Shown piece after piece: positions 7,586-16,684 of a stretch of DNA of 56,595 bases. Origin of the DNA: Phycisphaerae bacterium (lineage in GTDB: Bacteria; Planctomycetota; Phycisphaerae; Sedimentisphaerales; Anaerobacaceae). Where the stretch lies: contig JAUWBI010000010.1 in assembly GCA_030601745.1 (NCBI GenBank), positions 1-56,595 of the forward strand. Direction: 5' to 3'. How positions within the stretch are numbered: the stretch's first letter is position 1; the number at the start of each line of letters is the position of its first letter. Position numbers and translations under genes: made by a program. A model generated the notes under the pieces. That model searched no databases. It saw only the letters and a program-made list of their open reading frames with translations, and had not been told where the DNA came from.

Positions 7586-9022
7586 TTATTGCCTAACAAT
7601 TGCTGCTACCCAAGGACCTTTGTCTGGAGCGTTGATCGTTACTACTTTGCCATCGGGGATGGCCGTCCTATCTCCCCAATTGCCTGTTCGGATATCTATC
7701 CAGCGAAGCTGGAACTTGCCATGGCGTCCTTTTAGATTTAGGCCGACCGAGCCGCCATCTGTGAAATAGAGCACATATTGCTCACTGGGCTTGGCCGCAA
7801 GGTAAGCCTCATCCTCTTCACGATTACTGAGAAGGTCCATGCGAGGCTCGACCTTCCAGAACCTAATAAGCTTCTCAACCTTTCGCGCAGCAAGAATGCA
7901 GGCTTTTGCGGTATCATTCAAACCGATTCCACTACCGGGACGGTGAAAACGGCAAGAAGCTGAGCCCGCGACCAAGCTCCTCCAAAACCGCTCGACACCA
8001 TCCTTAGGAGTTCCCGAGCCCCAACTGGTGTTTCCAGCGGAATATATTTTGGTGTGATTGAGCGGGCGCGGATGCTTCCTTGCCTGGCTCACAATCCAAA
8101 TCAAATTGTTCCAATGAGCTTCGTTGAAAGTTCTACTGTTGACTTGAGAAATATCAAGAAAAGGATAGACTTGAGGATTATCGAACGCTTGTCTTAGCTT
8201 AGCAGATGATTGCGGTTTCCAGACATCATCGAACATATCCGTCACATACACTTCAACACCCTTCTCGGTGGCATCGCCCTTTATGAACTTCATCCAGTAT
8301 TGCCCCCATTGAGGCGAAGTGGAAGTTTCGTTATTCATGCAATAGAGCACGTTGCCATATTTAAAACTGTACGATAGCATTTTGGCGACAAATTTCTCCT
8401 GGTATCGCCGGACAACGTCATATTGTTTCCTGTAGCGGCTCATCCCAGGAATCGTATGGAAGAAAGGTTGCCTGTCTCTCCAGGCGGGGGCAGGATAGTC
8501 GTTGGCCAATCCGGACTGTTGGGATGTATAATTTATGTTGTTATCAGGACGCCAAGGACTGTGCTTCCAATTGTCTTGCGAGTAGTCAAAACGGTCCCAA
8601 ACTTCTATCTGAATGATGATATTTCTCTGGCTACACCATTTCAGACAATTTGAGAACCTGTTCCAGTAGGTAGGATTCCACTGCCTCAGATCAAATTTTC
8701 CATTGGCAAGCCTTTTGTGGGGTTTCAGGTCAAGCCCTTCTCTCTGGCTCATCGTATTTCGAACATAATTGCCGCCGACACTGACGATTTCATCCAAGTG
8801 CTCCTCAAGATCCTCCAGGAGGAAGATATGGTCTGTTTTACTTCCCCCTAAGAGCAAAACCGGCTCATCTTCATACTGCCAGTACCGAGGATTGTCCTTG
8901 TATGGCTTGATGCAGTCTGCGTTTTGTTTGTGGCGTTTTGCATCTGTATCTTGCGCATCCGCTTTCAAGGGTACGCCAAACAAAAGAATTATAGCTGCCA
9001 GACTAAATGCCATCTTGTTCAT
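7586..9022 (-). CDS. Secreted GH140/DUF4038-like glycoside hydrolase
   Basis: Exported protein of 478 residues. The N-terminus MNKMAFSLAAIILLFGVPLKADAQ is a clear signal peptide, and AAGGGA lies 8 bases before the ATG. The main domain begins ADCIKPYKDNPRYWQYEDEPVLLLGGS, continues with DIVSVGGNYVRNTMSQREG-like strands, a KWCSQRNIIIQIEVWDRFDY strand and VLYCMNNETSTSPQWGQYW, the pattern of apiosidase-like (GH140, DUF4038) TIM barrels in which the NE pair marks the acid/base end of strand 4. The C-terminal 85 residues (EQYVLYFTDGGSVGLNLKGRHGKFQLRW...) form the beta-sandwich often called the putative collagen-binding domain in this family. The predicted target is a plant polysaccharide side chain, but this is family-level inference. 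A spacer of about 140 bases separates it from the esterase gene on the same strand. Confidence 0.75.
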   Translation of the reverse strand: MNKMAFSLAAIILLFGVPLKADAQDTDAKRHKQNADCIKPYKDNPRYWQYEDEPVLLLGGSKTDHIFLLEDLEEHLDEIVSVGGNYVRNTMSQREGLDLKPHKRLANGKFDLRQWNPTYWNRFSNCLKWCSQRNIIIQIEVWDRFDYSQDNWKHSPWRPDNNINYTSQQSGLANDYPAPAWRDRQPFFHTIPGMSRYRKQYDVVRRYQEKFVAKMLSYSFKYGNVLYCMNNETSTSPQWGQYWMKFIKGDATEKGVEVYVTDMFDDVWKPQSSAKLRQAFDNPQVYPFLDISQVNSRTFNEAHWNNLIWIVSQARKHPRPLNHTKIYSAGNTSWGSGTPKDGVERFWRSLVAGSASCRFHRPGSGIGLNDTAKACILAARKVEKLIRFWKVEPRMDLLSNREEDEAYLAAKPSEQYVLYFTDGGSVGLNLKGRHGKFQLRWIDIRTGNWGDRTAIPDGKVVTINAPDKGPWVAAIVRQ

Positions 9023-9162
9023 CGCTACATCCCTTCATAGTTCATCGTTTATGAATCGAAATTTCCGATGTCAACTCTGTAGAACTAAACCACCACTTAT
9101 AGCTCTGCCACAGGTAACAAAGCAGTTTCAGAAATGTACCTGACCCTTTCAATTGTTATGTC

Positions 9163-11328
9163 TCATTGAATTGGCCCGATGTAGTCATGGGCGATAACCA
9201 CGTCGTCGATGTACAAGTGGTGGTCGCTTTTGGCAACCCCGCTCCCGCCTAAGTAGACATTCAGCCAGACCGCCTCAATCCTGAGTGTATCAACATCGCG
9301 CATACGAACGTCTGTCTTTTCAAAGGCCGGCTGCCCATCCCGCCCCTCGGAGGAGCGGGCCCCGTCGACCCACGCTCGCAGGATACCATCGTTTTTGCCC
9401 GGCGTATTCATCTTTACGTACTGTTCAATGCAGTACCAGCGATTGTTTTCCAGATAGCCCCGTTTTTCCGCGTCCCATATCCAATTGGAACCGTATCGGC
9501 CCTTCATATCCGCATGGTAACAGTAATAGCCAACAGGCGTTTTCCCGTTGAGCTGCCTTTTGAACATGCCACGAGCCGACCATCCGTTACGTCCGTCCGA
9601 CGGGCGGCCACCCCAACCAGCCCGGCCATAGGTTCCGGAGATACCGGGCAGTTTGCCCCCTCCCGCCGGATTCCAGTCATCGGCGAACCTCAGATAGTAG
9701 CGGAAGTAAATCTCCTGGGGTTCGGCGCCGATGTGGTTTTTGAAACGGTACATGATGCTTGTGCCGTAATGGTCGCCGCGGTCAATCTTAATTCGGATCG
9801 CCCTGCCTGCCAGCGGCTCAAACTTTCGCGCCGGATCGGATGAAACTACGTCGATGCGTTCGGGCCTGCTGCGCATACCGAATTGCTCGTACCAGTTGTC
9901 CGACTCGAAATCACAAAAGAAAACGATGTCCTTTCTGTCACGCAAAGACGGTTCGGACTTCGGCGAGCTCAGTCGAGCCGCTCCTTTGAAGTGTCTGTCT
10001 GCGAAGTCCATATACTGCTGCCAGTCGTATTCGGTCAGGCCATGTCCGCCGGTGCGAATATGATAGCCGATACTGCCCTTCTGGATGGGGTTATTCAGAG
10101 CAGGCATCTTCTCGACCTCCAGACCTTTAAGTCCCAGAAGATGGTAAACCAACTCAGCGTTTTTGCAGGAAAGAAACTCACCGCGCGGGTCGGCCCAGAG
10201 GTCCTCGTCGGCACTGGCAACGTACACCGGCCGAGGCGCCATCAATGCAATGAGCATATGCTGGTCAACAGGCAACCGGTCTTCTTTGCCGTTGTACTTC
10301 TTGAAATTATCGCAGAACCAATGAGGAAAACTGGTGTTAATCCGTTTGACGGTTTCGCCGAAGCGCCTCCGCGATAATGCCGCGCCTCCGCAGCCGGAGT
10401 TGTTGGAAATTACTAATGCGAACCGCTCATCACGGGCTCCGGCCCAAAGCGCCGTCTTGCCCAGGCGCGAGTGCCCCAGCACGGCAACCTGCTTTTGGTC
10501 TATGTCTTCATCGCTCTCGAAGTAGTCCATAGCCCGGCTAAGTCCCCACGCCCATGCACAGATGGAACCCCACGCATCCGGCGCACGTTTGCCGTCGATG
10601 AGCTTATCAAACACCGGATGTACGCCGTTTTTGAAACCGTCGTGGTAGTCGGGGTCAATGTCCCCATAGTAGATTGTCGCCAGGCCGTAGCCGCGGGCAA
10701 GAATCTTCTCCACCGGAAACCGCGAATAACTCCTTCCACGCGACTCCTCCGTTGCCTTGCGGCCACCCCGCATCCAACGCATTGACAGTTTGATGGCAGG
10801 GTCGGGATGGATGGTATGGTTGCCGCCGAAATTCAAGATAACGAAAGTCGGTACGGGCTTCTTAGTAGCGCTGGGCAGATAGATGAGGATGTCCATACTC
10901 GGCTCGTCTTCTTTGCCGGTAAGGTTCACCGTTACCTGCTTACGAGCAGCCAGACCGTTCAGGGCCTTGTGGTCCAGGTCAAAAACCTTGAAAGTCATTC
11001 CTTTAGGCCGGCCAACCGGCGCCCTTCCGTAAACGTATTTGCGGAAAAGCTCAAGAATCTCAGGCCTACGTCTCATACGCCACATCTCGGCACCGGCAAC
11101 CTTCGTCCCGTCAGCCATAACAAGCGGCTCCGGCAAAGTATAATCCGGCACCTTTTCCTCGTGGTAGATAAACTCCCTCCGACGCCGGGTGGCAGCGTCG
11201 GCTAACTCGCGCCTGACCTGCCAGCTTTTTTCCGCCTTTACTTCCGAAGCCTGTGCACGACCCTGAATACAAATAACGACGGAAACCATCAAAAAAAGCA
11301 ACTCAACGGGTAAATTATTCCTGCGCAT
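9163..11328 (-). CDS. Secreted CE15-like glucuronoyl esterase fused to a PL14-like domain
   Basis: A 721-residue secreted protein starting at ATG 11328 (MRRNNLPVELLFLMVSVVICIQGRAQA, signal peptide) behind a strong AAAGGAGGT; an in-frame upstream start would add an unrelated leader. Residues 50-450 are an alpha/beta hydrolase of the CE15 type: LPEPLVMADGTKV near the start, nucleophile elbow GHSRLGK (Ser287), NNSGCGGAALSRR, a MAPRPVYVASADEDLWADP strand and the catalytic histidine in RTGGHG (His429). CE15 enzymes cleave esters between lignin and glucuronic acid of xylan. Residues 465-721 (IVFFCDFESDNWYEQFG... GGRPSDGRNGWSARGMF... NTPGKNDGILRAWVDG) resemble polysaccharide lyase family 14 beta-jellyrolls. 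Within it, after WVDG, about 12 residues (ARSSEGRDGQPA) come from a palindromic repeat at 9339-9359. Catalysis by the second domain is unproven; it may only bind glycan. Confidence 0.8.
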   Translation of the reverse strand: MRRNNLPVELLFLMVSVVICIQGRAQASEVKAEKSWQVRRELADAATRRRREFIYHEEKVPDYTLPEPLVMADGTKVAGAEMWRMRRRPEILELFRKYVYGRAPVGRPKGMTFKVFDLDHKALNGLAARKQVTVNLTGKEDEPSMDILIYLPSATKKPVPTFVILNFGGNHTIHPDPAIKLSMRWMRGGRKATEESRGRSYSRFPVEKILARGYGLATIYYGDIDPDYHDGFKNGVHPVFDKLIDGKRAPDAWGSICAWAWGLSRAMDYFESDEDIDQKQVAVLGHSRLGKTALWAGARDERFALVISNNSGCGGAALSRRRFGETVKRINTSFPHWFCDNFKKYNGKEDRLPVDQHMLIALMAPRPVYVASADEDLWADPRGEFLSCKNAELVYHLLGLKGLEVEKMPALNNPIQKGSIGYHIRTGGHGLTEYDWQQYMDFADRHFKGAARLSSPKSEPSLRDRKDIVFFCDFESDNWYEQFGMRSRPERIDVVSSDPARKFEPLAGRAIRIKIDRGDHYGTSIMYRFKNHIGAEPQEIYFRYYLRFADDWNPAGGGKLPGISGTYGRAGWGGRPSDGRNGWSARGMFKRQLNGKTPVGYYCYHADMKGRYGSNWIWDAEKRGYLENNRWYCIEQYVKMNTPGKNDGILRAWVDGARSSEGRDGQPAFEKTDVRMRDVDTLRIEAVWLNVYLGGSGVAKSDHHLYIDDVVIAHDYIGPIQ
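9339..9359. repeat. Family C palindrome variant inside the esterase-lyase gene
   Basis: CCCGCCCCTC-G-GAGGAGCGGG (9339-9359) is an inverted repeat with one mismatch. It is translated in frame on the minus strand just after the WVDG motif of the PL14-like domain. Confidence 0.65.
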
Positions 11329-11557
11329 TGAAGACCTCCTTTCGCGGTCGACAGCACCGCTTTGCCCATTTACGGCAAATCGCCTCGGCCGGGCAATACT
11401 GCAGCAGCCGAAATACTTCTGCCATTTATAGACTGACAAGTGCACATCATCAACATTTTCTTCCGTTTTGGCAAGATTTTTGGCGGATTAACGTTTCCAA
11501 TCTAAGGCCATGCTTTGGTGGTGTAAATTCTTTTCTGTAAATTTGGTTTATGTCAAG

Positions 11558-11593
11558 CCCCCCCCTTCTTGCTTTCGCAAGAAAGCAGGGGGG
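11558..11593. repeat. Palindromic element family D, copy 1, intergenic
   Basis: Arms of six or more C and six G enclose GCTTTC-GCAA-GAAAGC. Related sequence occurs at 5254-5275, 15637-15672 and, split by another element, at 20227-20321. Confidence 0.82.
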
Positions 11594-11689
11594 ACCGCAT
11601 CTATTCCGAAGACAGAAAAACCGGCGTGGATTTCAACAGATAGATATGTTATTTTAATAGCAAACAAGCCCAAAAGAGTTGCTGGGTGA

Positions 11690-11714
11690 ACCCCGCCCCT
11701 CCGAGGGGCTGGGT
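11690..11714. repeat. Palindromic element family C, copy 2, intergenic
   Basis: ACCCCGCCCCTC-C-GAGGGGCTGGGT is a 12-bp stem with one conserved mismatch. GCTGGGTGAA occurs directly before it (11681-11690) and again at its right end (11708-11717), which is also the case for the copy at 15343-15367. Confidence 0.85.
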
Positions 11715-11775
11715 GAAGTAAAAATGGGAAACGTCAGTATAGAGGAATAAGGCTTTTTACAGAACGGAGATATAA

Positions 11776-14442
11776 ATGAAAAATCTATTTGTGACTGCAT
11801 TAATAATTACTATGGCCTCATCGATTAGCACCGCCCAAAGGGAGAATATGGTAAGAAATGGAGGATTCGAGGAGGATGCGGATGGGAATGGGATGGCTGA
11901 ACACTGGCAATTTGCTGGGGACAAAGGCGTAACTGTCACCTGGATGCGGGATAAAGGATTCACGGGACAGTTCAGCCAGAGGCTCACCTGCACCCATTTC
12001 ACCAGCTTTTCCCCCGCAAGCCACGTGATGCTTTGTCAGACCAACACCCTGCGGCTTGAGAAGGATAAGTGGTACAAGATTTCTTTTGCTGCCAGGGAGC
12101 AAAGTATCCCCGGCAGAGCAGTGCATGTAGCTATATCGAACACGAAATCCTGGACCAACTGCGGCCTGCGGGAATCCTTCAGGGTACCCACCAACTGGGA
12201 AGAGTTTGAGTTTGTCTTTAAGGCTACTGAGACAATCTCAGAATACATCCGCCTTCAGTTCTGGTATACTTCAACAGGAAGCTTCTGGCTGGATAACGTT
12301 CGATTGGAGCCATCCAAACCAATAGCAAAAAGATTCATGGAAGCAGTTCCGCCCACTAAAGCTGTGAACCTTTTACCCAACAGCAGTTTCGAGTGTGGGG
12401 CAAGTGGTTGGGGAAGCATCGCCGATTTACCTGGTTGGGGAGGCAATTTGAATCTGCCCGTGGGCACGGTTGACACCACCACCGGGAAATTTCATAGGTC
12501 GAGTTTCAAAATCGCTCTGACGCCGAAAACCATCCCCGTTTTCTATTTCGATTACTTTCCGCTCTACCGTGTGCCGGTGAAAGCTCCGTTGTTAGCTAAT
12601 CGGGGCTGGGTTACAGTAGAGCCAGGTGTGCATTACACTCTATCAGCCCACATGAAAGCTGATTGTGACGGCTTGGTTGGGGTGCTCTCAATAAACCAGG
12701 CGTTCCGGCGAGATTTGCGGCGAGAGGTGGAGCTTAAAACCAACTGGCAGCGACACACTTTCACCTTTCAACCGCAGGCCGGACAGGTTTTTGTTGCGTT
12801 GGGCCTGGATTTAGAAGCTTCGAAGCAAGAGGCGGGGACAGTGTGGATTGATGCAGTGCAGTTAGAGAGAGGCTCTGAGGCAACACCCTACCACCCACGG
12901 GCGGCAGTGGAGGTTGGATTGGAAACTAATCGGCTGGGAAACCTCTTTCCTTACGTTGATGAGCCGAAGATTACTGCTACAGTTTTCAACGCCGAGCAGG
13001 CTCCTCAATCTGTCACGCTGCAGGCGCATACGACGAACTTTGATGATGATATCGTCCACGAGGCTACTGTTCGGGTTCGTATTCCCTCGGGCCAGAGGGT
13101 AATAGTACCTATTCGCCCCGGCGTACGACGGAAAGGCTTCTACCGCCTGCACCTGCGCGGCAAGGGAGCAGAAGTGGTACTTACCCAGCCGATGCGCTTC
13201 GCCATCATCGAGCCCTACGCCAGGTCAGACAGTCTGTTTGGAATGAACCATGCCTACCCTTGGTCGCACTTGTTAGATTTGAGCAAACAAATCGGTCTCC
13301 GCTGGTTCCGTGATTGGTCGCTGAAATGGCACGATGTGGAGCCCGAGAAAGGAAAGTTCGCGTTTGCGGAATGTGACCACCAAATCAACCGCGTTTTGGA
13401 ACACGGACTCAACGTGCTTGGCCTGCTGCCTTTTCCTTCGACCAACTGGTCGTCAAGCGCGGGACCACAAGTGCAACCAACCAGACACTACCCGGAGAAT
13501 AGACAGCGCGTAGCTTATATGCCAAGAGACTTGAATGACTTAGCCGCCTATGTTCGGAGAACCGTTGGGCACTTCCAAAACCGTCTCAACGTATGGGAGA
13601 TTCTGAACGAACCTATCTACACTAACTATGCGCTGCCTCGGGCAGAGGGCTATCAAGCCAAAGATTATGTGCAGTTCCTTAAAGTTGCCTATCAGTCGGT
13701 CAAAGCAGCCGATGCCAATGCACTGGTGATTGGAGGTATTGCCGGCAGTCCGACCACATACACACAGGAATTCATCGAGGCCGGTGGGTTGCGTTGGGTC
13801 GATGCCCTTAATTTACATAGTTATCCGGGCCTGACATCACCTGAGGCATACGAGCAACCTTTGCATCGGTTGCGTGAGCGAATGCGTTCTGCCGGAGTGG
13901 ACAAACCTATCTGGTTCACCGAAGGTGCGTACTATGCGGACGATGACAAGCCTATTGAGCCTTATAGCAGCACATGGCTTAGACCGGTTGACAGCGAAAT
14001 CGAAGCTGCCGAGTGGCAGGTCAAGTTCAACACGCTATTGTTGGCTTATGGAGTGGAGAAAATTATTTACCACTCCGGCACGCCCGGAAGTCTTAACAAC
14101 GAGAGTCTTTCAGGCATTTTCTTCGAGTGGGCAGGGACACCACGAAAGATGTTAGTTGCCCAGTCGGCGATGGCAAATTTGCTTTTACCTCCGGTAAGGT
14201 CCCTTGGCCCCCTCAAAGCCCCTGAAATGATAAGAGCCTATGGATTTGAAACTGATGGGCGCACAGTAATCATCGCCTGGGTGAAAGAAAGTGCAGAGCC
14301 AACGACAATATCTCTAAGTGGAAAACCCTGGTGGGCGATGGACATGCAGGGCAATGAGTTGAAAGTCGACAGTGTGTCGCTGTCAGAACGCCCTATCTAT
14401 TTTGTGGCAAAAGGGACGAGGCTGAAAGAATTTCCATGGTAG
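11776..14442 (+). CDS. Secreted clan GH-A glycoside hydrolase with two N-terminal carbohydrate-binding-like domains
   Basis: An 888-residue exported protein: MKNLFVTALIITMASSISTA is a signal peptide, with a GGAG ribosome site a few bases before ATG 11776. Residues about 25-180 (MVRNGGFEEDADGNGMAEHW ...) and 195-370 (LLPNSSFECGASGWGS ...) are two CBM_4_9-like galactose-binding folds, recognisable from N-G-G-F-E and N-S-S-F-E openings and the WLDNVRLE / WIDAVQLE endings. A beta domain (380-480) is followed by the catalytic TIM barrel (490-790) beginning LFGMNHAYPWSHLLDLSKQI. The acid/base is Glu612 in WEILNEP and the nucleophile Glu716 in IWFTEG, spaced as in clan GH-A (GH39/GH5-like families). 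The last 90 residues form a small beta domain. The 3' end overlaps the tail of the convergent SUMF1-esterase gene by 50 bases. Substrate unknown. Confidence 0.82.
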   Translation: MKNLFVTALIITMASSISTAQRENMVRNGGFEEDADGNGMAEHWQFAGDKGVTVTWMRDKGFTGQFSQRLTCTHFTSFSPASHVMLCQTNTLRLEKDKWYKISFAAREQSIPGRAVHVAISNTKSWTNCGLRESFRVPTNWEEFEFVFKATETISEYIRLQFWYTSTGSFWLDNVRLEPSKPIAKRFMEAVPPTKAVNLLPNSSFECGASGWGSIADLPGWGGNLNLPVGTVDTTTGKFHRSSFKIALTPKTIPVFYFDYFPLYRVPVKAPLLANRGWVTVEPGVHYTLSAHMKADCDGLVGVLSINQAFRRDLRREVELKTNWQRHTFTFQPQAGQVFVALGLDLEASKQEAGTVWIDAVQLERGSEATPYHPRAAVEVGLETNRLGNLFPYVDEPKITATVFNAEQAPQSVTLQAHTTNFDDDIVHEATVRVRIPSGQRVIVPIRPGVRRKGFYRLHLRGKGAEVVLTQPMRFAIIEPYARSDSLFGMNHAYPWSHLLDLSKQIGLRWFRDWSLKWHDVEPEKGKFAFAECDHQINRVLEHGLNVLGLLPFPSTNWSSSAGPQVQPTRHYPENRQRVAYMPRDLNDLAAYVRRTVGHFQNRLNVWEILNEPIYTNYALPRAEGYQAKDYVQFLKVAYQSVKAADANALVIGGIAGSPTTYTQEFIEAGGLRWVDALNLHSYPGLTSPEAYEQPLHRLRERMRSAGVDKPIWFTEGAYYADDDKPIEPYSSTWLRPVDSEIEAAEWQVKFNTLLLAYGVEKIIYHSGTPGSLNNESLSGIFFEWAGTPRKMLVAQSAMANLLLPPVRSLGPLKAPEMIRAYGFETDGRTVIIAWVKESAEPTTISLSGKPWWAMDMQGNELKVDSVSLSERPIYFVAKGTRLKEFPW

Positions 14443-16579
14443 GCACTCGCTCGATACTCGATGCCAGATGCTCGATACCCGACGAGCATCGAGAATCGGG
14501 AATCGAGAATCGGAATTGCGCGGACTTCAGAAAGTGTTCGAAGAAAAGGTAAATTTGCTCATTTGATTCGCGGGTTGGTGAATGACCTTTGCGGTTAGTC
14601 ATGGCAACCCTGTTCGTATATCCCAAGAGCTTATTAACGGCAATAGTGTGATTAAGAGCTTTCCATTGCTCTGGAGGGTCTTCTGAGCCGCCGGAGACCA
14701 AGAACGGCCTGGGTGCCATCAAGGCATGCAATTCGTGCAGGTCATGTCCTTCCAGAAACAGCTTCTTGTAAGTTCCCGTTCGAGGATTAGCCTTGCTGGG
14801 GATGCCACGCTGACGTTGCTTATTAGATTCATATCCCAGATACCATGGCTCCCAGTAATTCACATTGGCCCGGGTCTCATCGAAAACAATCCCTGGGTCT
14901 GACCAAACAGCACAGGCGAACTTTTCATAGAGACACGAGGCGAACATCGCCCATTTTCCGCCATACGAATGGCCGACGATACCAATACATTTAGGATCGA
15001 CCTCAGATAGACCGGCAAGTGCGTTGTAGCAGTTGGCTGCAACATAAGCCAGTGCCGAAAGGGGCTGGAGAGGAGTTTGGCCTTCACCGGATTGATACAG
15101 GGGCTTATATGGAGGTCGTAAGCTGCAGAATTCCGGCGTGCCTATCGACAGAGTAATGAACCCACGTTTGGTCAATTGCAAGCCGAAATCCCGAAATTCC
15201 TTGCCCAGCCCAGCCCCTGTTTCGGCATCATAGTAGACCACCAGCACTGCCGGAAGTGGTCCTTTGCCATCGGGTACAAGTAGATAGCCGTTTACTGTCT
15301 GTTGATTCGGTGCAATCTCTATGGAAACCCGATGCTGGGTGAACCCCGCCCCTTGGAGGGGCTGGGTGAAGTTCCCGCGGCGCTCTTCCGCCAGTCCCGA
15401 CCCCTGCGGCAGGGGCGGGACCAAGTACTCAATCCTCGGCTTCTCAATCAATGGCGGCCAGGGCCCCATGATATTATGCCAAGTTTTAAGTATCTCTTTT
15501 CTGCGCTTTTGCCAGTCAGCCGGTGTTTTCACAGTGGTCCCATCATAGAACTTCAATGGAGACCTATAGTTGCCAAAATCATTTACGAACTCCAAAGGTG
15601 GTTTGAAGAATGGGGCAATTTTGGGTTCCCGCAAAGCCCCCCGGTTTGCTTCGCGAAAACGAAGCAGGGGGGACGGAGAACGGACACACCGAAATCCATA
15701 TGCCTCATATCCAAAGCACACGTCGGCGAATCCGGGAGTTTCACTATATCGGCGCCAACAGCGCAAGCTCTCAGCGCCACTGGCCCAACTGCCACCGCGC
15801 AGCACGCGCTCCTCCCCTGTAGAGGGCCCGTGTGGATTTTCTCTAACACTTTTCTGACCCGCCGCCCCACCACGTCTTCTTGTCGAAGACAAGAGTGGGG
15901 GGAGACGCGGGGGCAGGTAATAGTTTTCGCTGTAGTAGTCGTTGCACCATTCCCAGACGTTTCCGTGCATATCGTAAAGACTCCAGGGATTGGGCTTCTT
16001 TTGACCAACAGGATGAGAGGTTTTGCCGGCGTTTTCCTTGAACCAGGCATATCGGCCCAACTTGCCTGGTGCATTGCCGAAGCAGTATCTCGTACCTGTT
16101 CCCGCTCGGCAGGCATATTCCCATTCAGCTTCGGTCGGCAGACGGTAGCCATCAGCCTCGTAATTGCATTCTAAAGTTTCCAGATCGTAGCACGGGGTTA
16201 AATCTTCTCTGAGAGAGCGCATATTACAGTACTGGATGGCACCAAACCAACTGACTCGCTCTACAGGTTTATCGGGGCCTTTGAATTTGGCCGGATTCCT
16301 ACCCATCATCCTTTCATAGGCCTTTTGAGTCACCTCATACTTATCCATGTAAAAAGCGCTTATTTTCACCTTATGAGCCGGCTTTTCGTCATCCTCACCC
16401 CCGTTGTCCCCCATAGTAAATTCCCCGCCGGGTATAAGCACCATCTCTATACCCGTCTTCGTCGTGATCTGTTTGGGGATATGCGAGGCAGGTTCATCAT
16501 CGTTACCACAGCCTTCAATTAGCACTGCCAATAGGGTCAAACTGAGCAGTGTGCGACGGAGCGACTCATTTTTCAACAT
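14393..16579 (-). CDS. SUMF1-like lipoprotein fused to an alpha/beta-hydrolase (esterase), with several in-frame repeats
   Basis: Start ATG 16579 is chosen because it gives a lipoprotein signal (LLSLTLLAVLIEGC) and has GGAG just upstream. Residues about 45-310 form a SUMF1/formylglycine-generating-enzyme fold (MVLIPGGEFTMG, GYRLPTEAEWEYACRAG, DMHGNVWEWCNDYY, ERVLRGGSW, GFRCVR). The segment after GGSW lacks the active-site cysteine pair of true FGE, so sulfatase activation is unlikely. Residues about 345-690 are an esterase-like alpha/beta hydrolase with nucleophile motif GHSYGGK and ALMAPRPFLVSGG. Four in-frame repeat blocks lie at 15343-15367, 15394-15421, 15623-15672 and 15857-15918, adding low-complexity stretches such as RLPPLLSSTRRRGGAAG within the SUMF1 domain and LPQGSGLAEERRG in the hydrolase. 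A fifth repeat (14450-14513) forms the last 25 or so codons. Probably the last gene of a minus-strand run beginning at 21717. Confidence 0.8.
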   Translation of the reverse strand: MLKNESLRRTLLSLTLLAVLIEGCGNDDEPASHIPKQITTKTGIEMVLIPGGEFTMGDNGGEDDEKPAHKVKISAFYMDKYEVTQKAYERMMGRNPAKFKGPDKPVERVSWFGAIQYCNMRSLREDLTPCYDLETLECNYEADGYRLPTEAEWEYACRAGTGTRYCFGNAPGKLGRYAWFKENAGKTSHPVGQKKPNPWSLYDMHGNVWEWCNDYYSENYYLPPRLPPLLSSTRRRGGAAGQKSVRENPHGPSTGEERVLRGGSWASGAESLRCWRRYSETPGFADVCFGYEAYGFRCVRSPSPLLRFREANRGALREPKIAPFFKPPLEFVNDFGNYRSPLKFYDGTTVKTPADWQKRRKEILKTWHNIMGPWPPLIEKPRIEYLVPPLPQGSGLAEERRGNFTQPLQGAGFTQHRVSIEIAPNQQTVNGYLLVPDGKGPLPAVLVVYYDAETGAGLGKEFRDFGLQLTKRGFITLSIGTPEFCSLRPPYKPLYQSGEGQTPLQPLSALAYVAANCYNALAGLSEVDPKCIGIVGHSYGGKWAMFASCLYEKFACAVWSDPGIVFDETRANVNYWEPWYLGYESNKQRQRGIPSKANPRTGTYKKLFLEGHDLHELHALMAPRPFLVSGGSEDPPEQWKALNHTIAVNKLLGYTNRVAMTNRKGHSPTRESNEQIYLFFEHFLKSAQFRFSIPDSRCSSGIEHLASSIERVPTMEILSASSLLPQNR
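14450..14513. repeat. Simple-sequence repeat of TCGATAC/GAATCGG units at a convergent gene junction
   Basis: Degenerate units CTCGATACTCGATG and GAATCGGGAATCGAGAATCGG, with the inverted pair ATGCTCG/CGAGCAT in the middle. It lies between the two convergent genes and is translated as the C-terminal tail of the SUMF1-esterase protein. Confidence 0.7.
15343..15367. repeat. Palindromic element family C, copy 3, in the SUMF1-esterase gene
   Basis: ACCCCGCCCCTTGGAGGGGCTGGGT with GCTGGGTGAA on both sides, as at 11690. Translated in frame as part of NFTQPLQGAGFTQHR. Confidence 0.85.
15394..15421. repeat. Palindrome GTCCCGACCCCTGC / GCAGGGGCGGGAC in the SUMF1-esterase gene
   Basis: Left arm 15394-15407 and right arm 15409-15421 pair with a single bulged base. 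It lies only 26 bases from the family C copy and is translated in frame as PPLPQGSGL. Confidence 0.75.
15623..15672. repeat. Hybrid of family E (left half) and family D in the SUMF1-esterase gene
   Basis: GGGTTCCCGCAAAG (15623-15636), the left half of family E, runs directly into CCCCCC ... GCTTCG ... CGAAGC AGGGGGG (15637-15672), a family D variant. It is translated in frame in the linker between the SUMF1 and hydrolase domains. Confidence 0.72.
15857..15918. repeat. Palindromic element family F, copy 1, in the SUMF1-esterase gene
   Basis: A 62-base quasi-palindrome centred on GTCTTCTTGTCGAAGAC. Its reverse complement matches 20246-20306 with only a few differences. It is translated in frame as about 20 extra residues inside the SUMF1 domain, just before the conserved NPHGPSTGEERVLRGG. 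Confidence 0.88.
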
Positions 16580-16684
16580 TCCTATTCTCCAAGATGATAA
16601 AGGAAAAAATTCAACGCAGAGACCGCAAAGAGCGCGGAGAAAAAAATAATTCAAAAATCTCTGCGGGCTCGGTGGTAAAAGCCA

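Larger units (their letters stand above)
11329..11775. other. 447-base divergent intergenic region holding two palindromic repeats
   Basis: Separates the minus-strand esterase from the plus-strand GH-A gene. It holds family D (11558-11593) and family C (11690-11714). The GH-A gene has its ribosome site GGAG shortly before 11776. Short open frames here encode nothing recognisable, and I could not assign a convincing promoter. Confidence 0.6.
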
